In this document: positions 13,001-25,100 of the stretch, piece after piece | How the letters are laid out: each line of letters opens with the position of its first letter | Numbering within the stretch: position 1 is the stretch's first letter | Assembly (NCBI RefSeq): GCF_002078875.1 | Contig: NC_034424.1 | Span: 652,945-716,944, forward strand | Source of the DNA: Numida meleagris | Taxonomy: Eukaryota > Chordata > Aves > Galliformes > Numididae | Direction: 5' to 3' | DNA length: 64,000 nt | Translations under genes and position numbers: made by a program | The notes under the pieces: model-generated | Databases searched by the model: none | What the model was told of the DNA's origin: nothing | Seen by the model: the letters and a program-made list of their open reading frames with translations, nothing else

Positions 13001-16000
13001 TCTTTTACAACCAGGAACAACTTACAGGTATCTGATTTACTTTCCCTGGAGGGTTCATTATTTTGCTGCCTCCATACTTCCTTGTTTTGTCTCCTTTCTA
13101 AAGGATTATTGCTTTATTAATCTAATCATCCACCCTAGCATCATATTTGTGCTTTACATTAGAGTATGATTTATATATAAACTTATTATTATTATAAACT
13201 TTATTATTTATAAACTTTACTCCACTGCCCTCCCTTCCCACTCCTCCTGTGCTGACAGTCAGCCTTTGACTCAGCGCTAGGCAGTGGCTGCTGGGCTTTT
13301 ATTTTTCGTGTGCTTGTTAAAACTTAGTGACCTTTATCAAGTTCACAGCTTTATTTTTTGCCCTGATGTCTTCCTGGAGCTGACCTCTCTCACACACAGA
13401 AGCTATATTTGCTTTTCACTGCTGTTGTGTTTCATTTAATATTAACTGATGGCTTTTCCTTTATCTTCTTCCCACGCCCTAGAATCATCTGTTTTTAGAG
13501 CCTATGCAGGTTCCCCTTGGGGAATTTTTCAGACCACGAAAGAAGGAAGTTGAACAGCTGGATTCAAAAGATTTCCTGGGTAAACCCAAGGTAACAGGCA
13601 TGTGATGATTAAGATAAACAGCAAGCGGATTAACACCCCACCTTCTGACATCTCCAGAGAGCACTATTGTTGGCTGCTGCACCAACTGCTGCACTGGGGA
13701 GACCCATTGGCAACACTCTCGGTCAAGGCATCTGGGACACACAGGCCAAAATCTGTTAGAAATGACACCTTATCTATCAAAAATGCACATTGCTGCTCAA
13801 ATCCTTCCCAATCTTTGTCACTTTAAGCTGGGGAAAAAAAAGAAAAAAAAAAAAAAAAACAACTTAGCAGGTGCTTACAAATCCCTGTGGTTACCATTTT
13901 GCTGACAACCGCGTTTTCAAAGAAGCACATTCCTCCAGCTCTCCTACTCGTTACTGCATTCCCAATGGGACAAACATGCACTTGGGAGAAAAATGCTTTG
14001 CCGTTTACTTTAATGCAAACCAGCAGAGAATTCTTCTGATCCCTTCCATGACCAGTGCAGTCAGCAGAAGTGCCACAGGCCAGAGAGCTCCTGCATGAAC
14101 AAAGGAAAGGGAAATTAATCCACTCACATACTTTTGAAGGGCTTTGCAAAGATGGAAAATATGCGGACAAAAACAGCTGAAGCTGCATTTTCCACTAAGT
14201 GCATGGCTCTGCTTTAAGCCTGACCACTCAGGATGTCAGAAGGAAGCAGGTCTGAGTGAAAGTCTTGCAGGAAATTTGAGAGTCTCTTCATCCAGCCTAG
14301 ATTAAGGCATTATTTTTTCCTCCCACAGGTGATCTCGTCCATCATTCCCAATGATGAGTACATTGGCTTTGAACCTCTCAGACCACAGGTGAGCAGGACA
14401 TTGCTGTAAAAAATGGAATGGAGCTGTCATGTAGGACCCAGATCCTAACACCATCAGGGCAGGAGCATATTAATGAAAAAACAGTGCCATTTCTGTCTCT
14501 GAAGCCCTGTTCCAGAGCAGATCCAGAGGGCTTTCAGAGCCAGCTGGAGTGCTTTGATGTTGACTGGAAAGGGCTTGGCAGTATGAGTCTCCAACCCTCG
14601 GATGATGCGTTTTTTTTCTCTTCACCATGTCCAAAGAGCAGTGGAGACTTTGCTGCACTCAACACATATTTGCAAATTTACTTCGTTAAATTTGTCAGCA
14701 TAGGCATAGCTGGCTTGCACTGTGATATGAGTGTCTTGGAGCCAATGGTTTGTTACTCTGCTCGTGATGGATAAAGAGGGAGAGGGAGAAGTGGCAGGTT
14801 CATCCTGGGAAGGTGTAGAGCAGCAGATTTCTCTCTGGATGTTGTAGTGTGACAAATAGGGATAACAGAAAATACTGTATGTGAAGCTCCCTCCTATTCA
14901 GAGGGACAGTAAATGAGGTGGAAATGTTGCTCTATAACATACTGTTATAAATATATGCTGTTGTCCCCCCACAGAAACAGGGCTTTTATGAACCCAGTGC
15001 TGATGTTGTGCGGTAAGTGTTCTTTCTACCCTGGTCTAACTCTCCCCTCACTATTTCTCTTCAAAAAGTCATGCATTGTTTTCCCATGTCTCTGCCTGAG
15101 GACTCTGTGTGATTTACACCCACCTCCCCCCAAGGGTGGAATGAATGCTGAATGCATAAAGGTTTCTGTGGCTGCAAGAAACACTGCACCTGGCAAGAGT
15201 GTGGCAGTTCAGTAGCAGCTCTCATACAAAGATATTGGGACAGTGTGCAGGAATTGATTAAATGATCTTGGGATACAGGCAAAGATCATATTGTGGCTGG
15301 GAAATGGGAGCAGAGAGAGGCTGTAGGATCTGCCCAGGTCAGTGGCAGAGGATGCTCAGCGGTCCAGACCTTGTCCTCAGTGCAAAGCTCCCAAGTATTC
15401 ACTAACTGGTTCAAAAAACATGAAAATCAGTTGTTTCGGTGATAATGTAGCAACAGAAATTCAAGGCTGAATTTAGTCACTGCTTTGATCTGGAAGATGT
15501 TTATCATTATTCTCTTTTTTTTTTTTTCCAGAGACCGTGAATCAGGCTACTATCGAGTTTTGTCCCATTATTACCCTGAGGGCACGGAGAAGTTGGCAGT
15601 GAAAGCCAGCAGCCTGGTCTTTGTGCTGGCAAGAGGAGCAGATGGCTGGGCTACAGCCATACATGATGGGCAGGTAAAGAAAACGGATGGGCTTTCCAGC
15701 AGAGACCGCAGTCCTGCCTGGAAACAGGAGCTCACCGCAACCCTCTGCGTGTATTCCTTGGGGACCCAGCTGTAGCAAGGAAGAGCTGAGTTCAGGAGCT
15801 CATTTCCGCAGCAGTTAGCAGTTGCTAACCACAGATGTGATGTCTCTGACACTTGGCTCTCCCCAGCTTCTCCTGTTCAGCTCGGTAGCTCCACAGGAGC
15901 GTCTTTTTGGGCACTCGTGCTCTCCACTTTGGAGAATCCTGTGGTGGAATCAGTTAGGATCATAAACCTCACGAAGGATTACAGTATAGAGCCGTATTTG

Positions 16001-19000
16001 TCACCTGAAAGCTCTAACAGAGCCAAAGAGAGAGCTTGGTCGCTAACTAGATAGAATCTCCGAGTAGATGGAATAGAAACAGATAAATATGACAACATGG
16101 AAAAGTCTTTTGTTGACTGAAGCCACTCCTCATGTGTAATTAAGTTCTTTGAAAGAGTCAGTGCAAGGCTGGAATACGTTGAGCCAGTGAGAATATTTAC
16201 CTGCATTTAAACAAATAAATGAAAAGATTTGTCACAAAACCACCAAAGATAACGAGCTGGTTAAGCAAGAGAGACCATGCTTTGAGGACTGAGAACAGAT
16301 TAGAAGAGAAATAAAGGGTGGACATAAATTAATTGTTTGATTGTTTATTTTTAAGAAAGGGTGTCCTAACAGAATCTATCCTTTAGCAAGTTCCTAAGTG
16401 GTATAGTGACAGCAATACAGTGTTTCTTAAGGCAGTAATGTTTCATGACAAACCATTCAGCATGGCCTGAAGCATAGACCTGGAGCTACAGAGGGTTCTG
16501 AACATGCTTGTTGAGTAGTCAGTAAAGTGTCAGATGAAATTCAAAGAGGAGTTAAACATTGCACACACTGGAAAAAGAAAAGTAAGCATAATTGTTCACA
16601 ATGATCGGTTGAAATTAATAGCTCTGTAGGAGAGATTGTTGGAAGACACCAGAAAGCTGCCGGGCTGCTATCCCTCTAATTAGTTGTTGCATCCCTCCCT
16701 AAGCATCTGTTTCAGGAGCAAGGTGTTGGGCTTGGTGGGTGTTTGGTCTGTCACATCACAGCCACTCAATTACTGACACTGCTTTCAGCAGAAAAAGAAG
16801 CAGAAGGACCACTGGATGTTTTTCAGCAATTTCTGAGAGCAAACCATGCCCAACGCTGGGCCTGCCATGGGCACATTTGTACTGCAATAAGGTGATGAAG
16901 CAGTGGTGCTTTGTAAGGGCGGAAGCAGTGTAACTGGGGTTAACAGAAGATGGAGCTGGGTAGGCTGGAGCTCCCACAGCAACAGCTCCTGTCTCAGTGA
17001 TTTGCTTTTTGTCCCTCAGAAGCTGCACATACCAACCTCTCTCCTGGAGCCTGCCTCAAAGATGGATAAATGGGTGAGCTAATGGCCCTGCAACCCAGGG
17101 GAAGATGGAGGGGCTGAGAAATGTACATTCAGAACTTTTGTTTGTAAGACTATCACAGGATAGAATGGTAGTGTAAGGCAAACACAGTGTTTGAGCTCAG
17201 ACACCTTGAGCAAGGACCGGGTGCTCTTGAACAACAGAAGGGTTAAGAGCAGGAAAAATGCTTGCTAGTTTCTATATATCTGATCTCTGTACAGCAAAGT
17301 GTAGGTGCACACTCAGGCCACAGTGTCTTGCATCACAGGCTGATCTAGGTGTTGTTATCTCTTATTTACTGGGGGCTGATGGAGCACACAAACATGAGCA
17401 GCTGCCACAGCTCTCATGACCAACTGTCACACTGTTGTCACAATGATGAGTTTGAGGGCAGGCAACATGTGATCGGCCAGCCTGCTCCCTACAGCCACCG
17501 GACTTAGCATAGAAGTGGGTGAGGAGCGCTCATATGTTCTAGTTCTCCAGCACAGAGTGGGGAAATCTGCAGTGGGACAGAAATATTGCATGCAGGCACG
17601 GCTTTTTGCCTGGAGGCCGTGTGCCTAGGCCCTCAACCCTCACTTTTGACTCAGGGAGATCTTCCTTCAACTCCCATCTCCCCCATAGGCATCTTCACAC
17701 ATGATCCCAGTCCTTCTCCAGTCTGAAGCCAATGCTGCAAGGTGTGACACAGGCACTAGTTCCCCACAAGAGATTTTTGCAGCTCACAGTTATTTTAATG
17801 CTGCTATGATTCTTTTCCTCCAAATAAATCCCTGCCCTTAACACTTACTTGCATTTGCTTCATGAACTGGTCTCCCTGGGGTTCTCTCTGGATTTACACC
17901 CAGAAATCTATAACCTGTTGCAGCCTCTGACCTGAATACCAGCCTTGCCCACTCTCTGATGTCTTCTGCTTTCTCCTTTCTGACACTGTTCTCTTGCAGA
18001 AGATCAGCAATGGGATTCCTCTCCCTCCTGCCCAGGTGCCTCCCAGCCGGCTCCATGTGAAGCAGACACCAGGTACTCTTGTGGGCCAAGGATCTCAGTG
18101 GGTGTTTTGTGAAACTGCTGTGCCCAAAGCCCCATGCTTTAGGGGTGCACGGGGAGGCTGCTGCCCACTGGAGCAGTGGCTGCCTGTGTGCTAGTGGGTT
18201 GCAAAAGAGCTGTGTGGGACCTCTGCTGATTGCAGGCGCTGTTTTTGTGCTCTCATTCTGCAGAGTCTCCTGGGGGAGAAAATGTTTCTGAAAATGATTC
18301 TGGTTCCCAAGAGGATTTCGAGGTAAGGTGTTTAAGAAACGGAAGCTGCCACAGCCTTAGGAAATCAAGGATATAAAAAGTGCAAAGGATCAGATTATGC
18401 CCAGGTGCTTCAAAATCCCTGAGCTGCGCCAAATTGCTGGGAAAAAAAATTGTCCTCTGCCCATTTTGCCTTTCCACAGAGAGCCCATGGGGCCTTTCCT
18501 TCTGATTTCATGACCCTGCAGCTTTGTGAGGCAGCCCCAAAGCTGAGGTTTACCAGAGCAGAGCCCTTTTGCCATCCACCAAGGAGCCAAAAGCCCCAGG
18601 CACAGCAGTGCTCTCAGGCCACACAGTTTGCAGCCCATTTTGCAAGAGAGAGCAGCCTTTGAACTACCTGCTACCCCTTGTCCCCCTCCTCCTGTGTAAC
18701 ATTTTCTGTCCTTGTCAGTCTGCCTATGACAATAATTCAAACATTCATACTAGCTTTCTTCTGGGATAATTCCGTCCAATGCAACTCTGTGTCATTGCCA
18801 ACCGATGTGTGGTGGAGCTGGAACTGCTTTTGTGTCCACTTGGGGTCAGCACCTCTCTGTCAGTGCCAGCTGCTGATCAGCTCTGATCCCTGTTTTTGCT
18901 GCCCGTGTTTGCAGGGTTTGGGGGTCTTGTTTTGGAGCTGTACTTCAGACAGAAGGCAGCAGGACATGACCTCAGCTGTACCTCTCCAGCTGTGTGGAGG

Positions 19001-20685
19001 ACTTGGGGCTCAGCTCATATAAGTTTGCCTTTAGAGGTTATTTTTTTTTTTATCTGAGCCAGAAACAGGCTTGCTGGGTCATGACAGGAATTTGGTCCTA
19101 GGCTTTGAACCCACAGTTTCCCCCTCTAAAATTCAAGTCTTCATTTTGATGCTTCACTATCACTGTGGTAGCACAGGGGCAAGGTCCTGCGTCTGTCAGC
19201 TCTCATGACAGGAGCTCCCTGAATAACCAGGCTGTCTGCGTTGCTACATCTCTCCGCAGATCCCACTCACCCACAGAGAAGCTTCATCCAGCATGGACAG
19301 ACCAGCTGTGCTGCGAGTGCGTTGCGAGTGCACGGTGGTGGTGAGGGCGGGCGAGGTGCCCTCCATGCTGGCGCTGCGGGCACTGCTCCGGGAGCGCTTT
19401 GGCCAGCAGGCAGAGCGTGGGAAGCTGAGGTACGGGGTCCTCCAGCACTCGTTGTGAACGCTGTCCTTGCAGCGTTTGGCAGCAGTGATTTCCCTGAGGA
19501 TACAGGCATCTGTCTGTGTCATTGGTCTCCGGGGCCGAAGCACTCTAGCAGTTGGGGAACAAAGCCTCCTTTAAGGCTTTGGAGACCTGGAGGATCTTTC
19601 CAAGGAAACTGTGCCATAGTCAAGAAACAAGGGAACAGAAGGAAAAACTTTGTACAGATGCAGCTGCTGTATATTGAATTTTCTTCTGCCCGGCCTTAAA
19701 GACACACTGGGATTGATGGAGAACAATCTGGGAGTCAAGTGTGAGTTAGTCCTGGGGTGGGTATCCCTGACTGTGACACCCATGGGGACTCACAGTTGGT
19801 GCAGACATGAGAGATTCGGACCTATCCCTCAAGTAAGTGTCTGAGGAGGCGAGTCCCTCCCTGACAGTGCCTTTTGTGCCCTCTGAGCATGCAAGGTGGC
19901 CCCTTGTCATTGCACAAGGTGACAAGCTTGGAGCTGGCTTACAAAGAGAGCTTTGCAGACTGAAGATTGTAGAGGGCTAGATTTGCCTAAATGTTTGTCT
20001 TTAGATCATATGATTTGAGTCATGTTAATGAACCCTTACAGCTACAGGCATTTGGATGGCAAAGAACTAGGTGCAGTTTCAGGAGAGGAAGATCTAGGGA
20101 AGATGTGGCAGCAGCTGACTGATGGCAGGATCACACTCTGCTGCCAGGTACGTGGGCTGTGACAAGCGTCTCTGCTGTGCTGGGCTCTAATCTAGTCTCT
20201 GCTTTTCCTTGCAACCTTCATGCTGATTTTCTCCTGTAGGACTCGGACTCCCACTCAGGCAGACCCATCCTCTACCGGATGCTGGCTCAGCACTCGTACC
20301 CTGCGCAGGGACCAGGGGACCTGGAGTTCAGCAAGGGGGATGTGCTGGATATTCTCTCTGAAGGTAGCTCTCCAGTCCTGTCTGCAGGCTCTGCAGGGCC
20401 AGGTTTTCAGAGTCAAATGTAGAGAGTGATGGAGGAGTGGATGGCTTCCTCAGTGCTGTTTCAAGTTTGTGATAACAGGAGGCACAGACTTGCACTAGGT
20501 TTTGCCCAGAGTTAAATTTGAGCCAAGAAAACTCTCACTAATCTTACTCATATGAGCCAGAGCTTATCTTGATTCTTTTTGTTTTCCCAGTGAACGAGGA
20601 CTGGCTCGAAGGACACTGCAATGGCAAGACTGGCATCTTCCCTAAATGCTTTGCAACCCAGACCAGTTGTGCTGCCTTCCCATAG
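7078..20685 (+). CDS. NOXA1: NADPH oxidase activator 1 (p67phox-like), 15 exons, 509 aa
   Basis: Cytosolic activator of NOX1-type superoxide-generating oxidases, a p67phox (NCF2) paralogue. Coding exons: 7078-7251, 8651-8733, 10069-10177, 12356-12490, 13483-13590, 14329-14388, 14975-15012, 15532-15673, 17020-17073, 18000-18072, 18264-18322, 19260-19429, 20042-20147, 20240-20363, 20591-20685; all introns are GT-AG and phases close exactly. Residues about 1-167 are the TPR (Rac-binding) region. The activation segment with motif IGFEPLRPQ is near 215-223. A p67phox-like central SH3 lies at about 242-294, PB1 at 362-437 and the C-terminal SH3 at about 446-500. In PB1 the basic residue that pairs with p40phox in p67phox is Arg (LRVRC). 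The ATG has A at -3 and G at +4; the same frame upstream offers no ATG. Human NOXA1 is 476 aa and is described as lacking the central SH3, so this copy looks ancestral in layout. NCF2 is the alternative, but the ENTPD8 neighbour favours NOXA1. Confidence 0.93.
7335..7410 (+). mobile_element. CR1 LINE 3' tail fragment in NOXA1 intron 1
   Basis: The segment contains the diagnostic CR1 3' end: GGTTGGACTGGATGATCTT, then TTTTCCAACCT, ending in the octamer repeat CTATGATTCTAT. It is severely 5'-truncated, as is usual for CR1. Confidence 0.9.
13166..13226. repeat. AT-rich simple sequence in NOXA1 intron 4
   Basis: Imperfect TTATTA and TATAAACTT units repeat across about 60 bp. No function is evident. 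Confidence 0.6.
13829..13860. repeat. Poly(A) tract in NOXA1 intron 5
   Basis: A nearly pure A run with one G lies within the intron between exons 5 and 6. I see no retrocopy body attached to it. Confidence 0.7.
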
Positions 20686-21498
20686 GGAACAGGAGCCTTC
20701 TGCCTGACCACATGAGAAGCCCACTGCCACTGGTCCCCTCTGCCAGGGGTAGGAGGCACCAGTACCAGCTCATCTGGCCACAGCCGGCCCAGGCAGGAGT
20801 TCTGCTCAACCTGAACAGATGTCCTGCACTGTCAGATCGCATGGGGTCTGTTCCAGCAGTCATTTGACAGCATTTCCTGCAGCCTGTTCCCAGACCTGAC
20901 ATTTTTACCTCTGTGGTTCCACTGCCAAAGATGTTCCTGTATAGGGCAGAGAGAGGAGGGAAGGGTCTGGTGTTTGGCTACAGGAAATGTCTGTGTGCCA
21001 GACCTCAGGAGCTGCAGGGTGGGAAAAGGTCCCTCTGGATGGAGGAGCTCACTCCCTATCCATGATGATTAGGACCATCATGTATCATCTTCACACAGCA
21101 AATACCCTGTGGATCTGCCACAGCCAAAGGGCTTTGATCCCTTCTCAGCCCAGGTGCCATTGGTTCTTTTCTCAAGCCCTTAAACAGTCCTGCCTGGATT
21201 TTCCTGCTTCTTGCTGTGTGGACAGGGGTCTTGCAGCAAAGAAAGGCTGCTGTGCAGACACCCCTGCTCACACCAGCCCTGGGCCTGGCAGGGGCTTGCA
21301 GGGTCTGGGCGGAGGGCAGGCTGGGCACTGCAGTGCTGGCCTAGTGGCTGGAGCTGGAAGGACTGCAAGGACTGTGTGGTTCCTGCAGCTGAGCTGTGCT
21401 GGGCTCTGCTGATGCAGATAAAACACTCAAGTGCCTGGAGCTGGAGCCTGCTATGGATTTAGTGTCTGACAAAGCTGGAGTATATAACTTGAATATAA

Positions 21499-21504
21499 AA
21501 TAAA
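21499..21504 (+). terminator. NOXA1 poly(A) signal AATAAA
   Basis: A canonical AATAAA lies about 0.81 kb after the NOXA1 stop codon, with no earlier canonical hexamer seen on this strand. GT-rich sequence follows. This implies a 3'UTR of roughly 0.83 kb. Confidence 0.7.
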
Positions 21505-22102
21505 CACTGAGCCAAGTTGGCAGCTCTTAAATCAAGTTCCAATTGTATTTTTCTGCTGAGATAAGCCAGTAAATGTCTTAAAGACAGCTGACAGTCTGTC
21601 CTTGGAAAGATATTCTGTCACATACTACAGAAATCTTGCACATCTTGTACAAGACAGGATACAGAAAATGTCAGTCCTCTCCTCAGAGCGTAGGTGGCCG
21701 CCACTGCTCTCCAGCACCCATTGCCTTCCACGGCTGCAGCTGGGAGAGCCAACCCAGCAGGAGTGGAAGCACCAAGGCACGGAAACTCTGCTAGGCTGGT
21801 TAGCGACCTTTGTATTTGAAAAACAAAAAGAGTTTTATATCTAGTTTGAATTTATATGGCTGCCACACCTCCATTTGGCCTTCATCAGCCAGATCTAAGA
21901 GGTTTCTGGCATCTTTTCCTTGTGGAGGTTTGTAGGAAGCTCAAGATGCCTTTGATGTCTTTACAGAGGTGATTCGAGAAGACTTCATGAGCAGCGGAGG
22001 TGTGGCTGAATGCCTTCTTCCCTCTCTTGCTTCCATCTTTTCTTGCACCACTTTCCCTGCTTGGTTTAGAAGGCTGGGTGCCCCTAGGCTTGATACCTGG
22101 AG
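21505..22102. other. Gap between convergent NOXA1 and ENTPD8-A
   Basis: About 600 bp separates the NOXA1 poly(A) site from the ENTPD8-A stop codon and probably holds the ENTPD8-A 3'UTR. No canonical minus-strand AATAAA was seen; TATAAA-like sequence near 21,836 is a weak alternative. No other gene is visible. Confidence 0.6.
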
Positions 22103-25100
22103 CTACTTGGATTTCCAGAAACACTGTAGGAGAAGTCCCACCAGGCCTGCAACTGTGGCCAGCACAATGAAGGAGATGGCACCTGCCCACACACTGGGCT
22201 GCTGCCCCTTGACATGTTCCAGAGCCTCTGTGGGGATCATGTTGGTGAGGTTCAGCATGAAGCCCAGCGTCCAGCCAATGTCTGTGTTTCCTGCCTGAGG
22301 TGACAGAACACAGGAGATCATCAGAAAGTGCCTCCCTCAGGCAGTGGTGGCTTTGGTGCAAGGGACTGTGGCAAACCTGGTCTTACCAGTGCCAGTTAAC
22401 ACAGACAGCTTTGCTCTCCCCTTTCCCAAGGGCTTAAAAGGGCAGCTGCTGTTGTGCAGATGTGTCCTTGTGACCTGTGTCCTCCTCCCCTTAAAATTTG
22501 GTCACATTCTGGTTCACGTGGGTCATGGGGCTACCATCACTTCCCTGATGCTTGTGTGAATTTTGCCCAACGTCAGCAAAGTGGCTGAATCTTGCTCTGT
22601 ACTTCTCTCACCCCGTTAAAATTAGCTTATGTTCCCACCAGAGTACATAAGAGCTGGGGTCAGAGGTTTGGGGGCAGGCAGGACTGAAACTGTACTGTGA
22701 TCCCCAGGGGGCAGACATGAGGCAGGGACACATTTCTGGTGCAGGAGATTCCAGGGATGCTACTCCTGAATGTGTCCTTGGGCCAGGGCAAGGATGTGGC
22801 CACAGCTGCCTGCCCGCTCCCACTGCCCCACAGGGCTTTTACCTTCTGGCTGAAGTGGATGCTGCTCCATGTGCGCTCATCAAACTTATAGCCATCGACC
22901 AGCAGTGTCAAGATGTAAAGTGCCACAAAGCAGCATGCGTGTAGGTGCTCCTTGTTCTGCGGGAAGGTCTCCACCAGCTTCAGAGCCATTGGGGGACACA
23001 GTACAATAAGGAACAAAACTCTCCCTGGCCCAGAGAACAGCAGAGCATGTGTGCCTTCTGGGCAGGCATTTGGGATGGGACAGGCAGAGGGCTCCTTGGT
23101 GCCCTTTACAAGGCTCTCACCTCGGTCCAGTTCCTGTTGCAGAAGTTCCAGACTGTGGCATTAACATGGCTTAGAGACTGCTGGCTGGTCAGGTTCAGGA
23201 AGGAGAAGGTGTAGTAGAACCCAGCAAAGGCCTAGGGAAGAAGGGGTGATGGTAAAAACTACACCTCCCTCCTCACCCAAAAAGCAGGCCTCTTCTCACA
23301 GCACCTCTGGGCTGGGGTCAGCACTGCCATCCCTGTCTCAGACAACTGGGGTACCAGATTAGGAGGGCTGGCTGAGCCTGCTGCAGTGCATCTCACTGCG
23401 ACCTCTTGGGCTAGATCTTAGAGTAAGGCCTGACCCAGCAGACCCTCTGCCTAGGGACAGATTTCCATGCGATCCCTGGGGTTCTGCATCCACCTGACAG
23501 TCTACAAGACTCGGAGGTCATGGACAAGCCTTGGGGCTTCTGCTTGCACCTGGGAGCCCAGCCAGCTCAGACTTGTTCCTTGTGGACAAGATCTTCCCGT
23601 TTCCTTCAGAGGGGGCTGGGACATGGCAGAAGGCAGCATCCACCTTCCAGCTTAGAGGCAGAGGTTTGCAGACGGGACCAGTTTTGGAGTCTCCTCTCTT
23701 GCCTCCCCTTCTCACAACCAACAGTAGAGAAGACTTCTACCCTCCATCCTCCCCACACCACCACTGCGCAGTCAGAGGCTCCTTACAAAGAACTGTCCCC
23801 GCACGGGCGGCTGATAGACCCCGTCGAACCCGCACGTCCTGTTGGCCCCACAGGTGAAGTTGAAGAGCTTCAGGATGGCAGTGCGGCACGCCGCCGGGTT
23901 CCCTGTCCCTGTCACCGTGAGGACCTGAGCAGGGCTGGGCGTGCCCGGAGCGGGGACGCAGGGACTGTCGTAGAGCTCTGCTGTGGTGATGTTCTCCTGG
24001 TATCCCCTGGGGTAGCAGGGGTGTGATATCTGCTGGGGGTACGGGCTGTCCTGTTGAGAGAGAGGGAGCCGTTACCAGCGCTTGATGTGGGATGCCACTG
24101 AGACCCCTACCCCCCAGCTCAGCCTGTGCTTACACTCTCCCAGAAAGCAGGATCTAGACCCCAGGGGGATTTGAGGAGAAGCAGGATCCAACCTGTGGAT
24201 GACTTTAACCTTCCCATGCATTTTGTCAGTCCTGCCACTGTTGAGCAGGGCTGGGGTGGTGGTGCCACTGCCTCCCTGTAAGGCTGGAATCTCGCTCCCA
24301 CGGGCAGTGCCTCTCTGTCTGTGTGGAGAAGTTGTTGTTCTTGGTATCTGGTTTGGCCCCACCACATCTTGCAGGCCCTAACTCAGAAAGAAGGACTGAA
24401 GCTGCATTCTATCTGCACACTCCTCAACTATCTCCATCTCCCATGGCATCAGGCATCTCACCTCCCCATCTGAGCTGAGATGGGAGAACACTGGCTGTTG
24501 GTGGAGCAGTGTGCAGGAGAGGGTGTTTGGAATCCTCACTTTGAGAAAAAAATCAAGGGCGCAAGTGAATATAATTCCTATTAACAGCTATAATCCCTGC
24601 ACTGAGCTGTGCGCAGTCTCAGCTCCCCACCCAACCTGATCTCTTATGTAGGGGCACACAGTTTGGAGACTTGATTATCCTGACCAGGAGGTGCCAGATC
24701 ATGTCTGTGGCTGACTGGACTTCATGTCCTCTGCTAACAGGATGCTGCATCTACTGCCCAGGGAAGGACCTGGTGGCCTTTTAAACCACTTGAGATGCAA
24801 TGAAGCTGATACCTGGAAACCACCCAGGCAAGGAAACACTTTATGTCCATATCTGTGAGAACAGGGAAGAACATAAAGATACAACTGGGCTTGGGAAATG
24901 ATGAAAAATGCCGTTATATGACCAAATCTGGGAAGAAGAGAGCCCTGCAGGAGACCACCACCACCTTCCACTCAAATGATAAAATTGTTTAGTCCAGTAC
25001 ATAAAATATAAGCCTTTCTCTGGTTCTTGAATTTGTGAACTTCCCTGTTCCCTAAGACTTCTTTTTACATACATATACAAATTTTCTGGAAGACATTTTC

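Noticed and set aside
24072..24381. 97-residue open frame repeated at 34830-35123 as a duplicated small gene
   Set aside because: Both are intron 5 sequence inside the 698-bp A/B block; duplication of the block explains the match.
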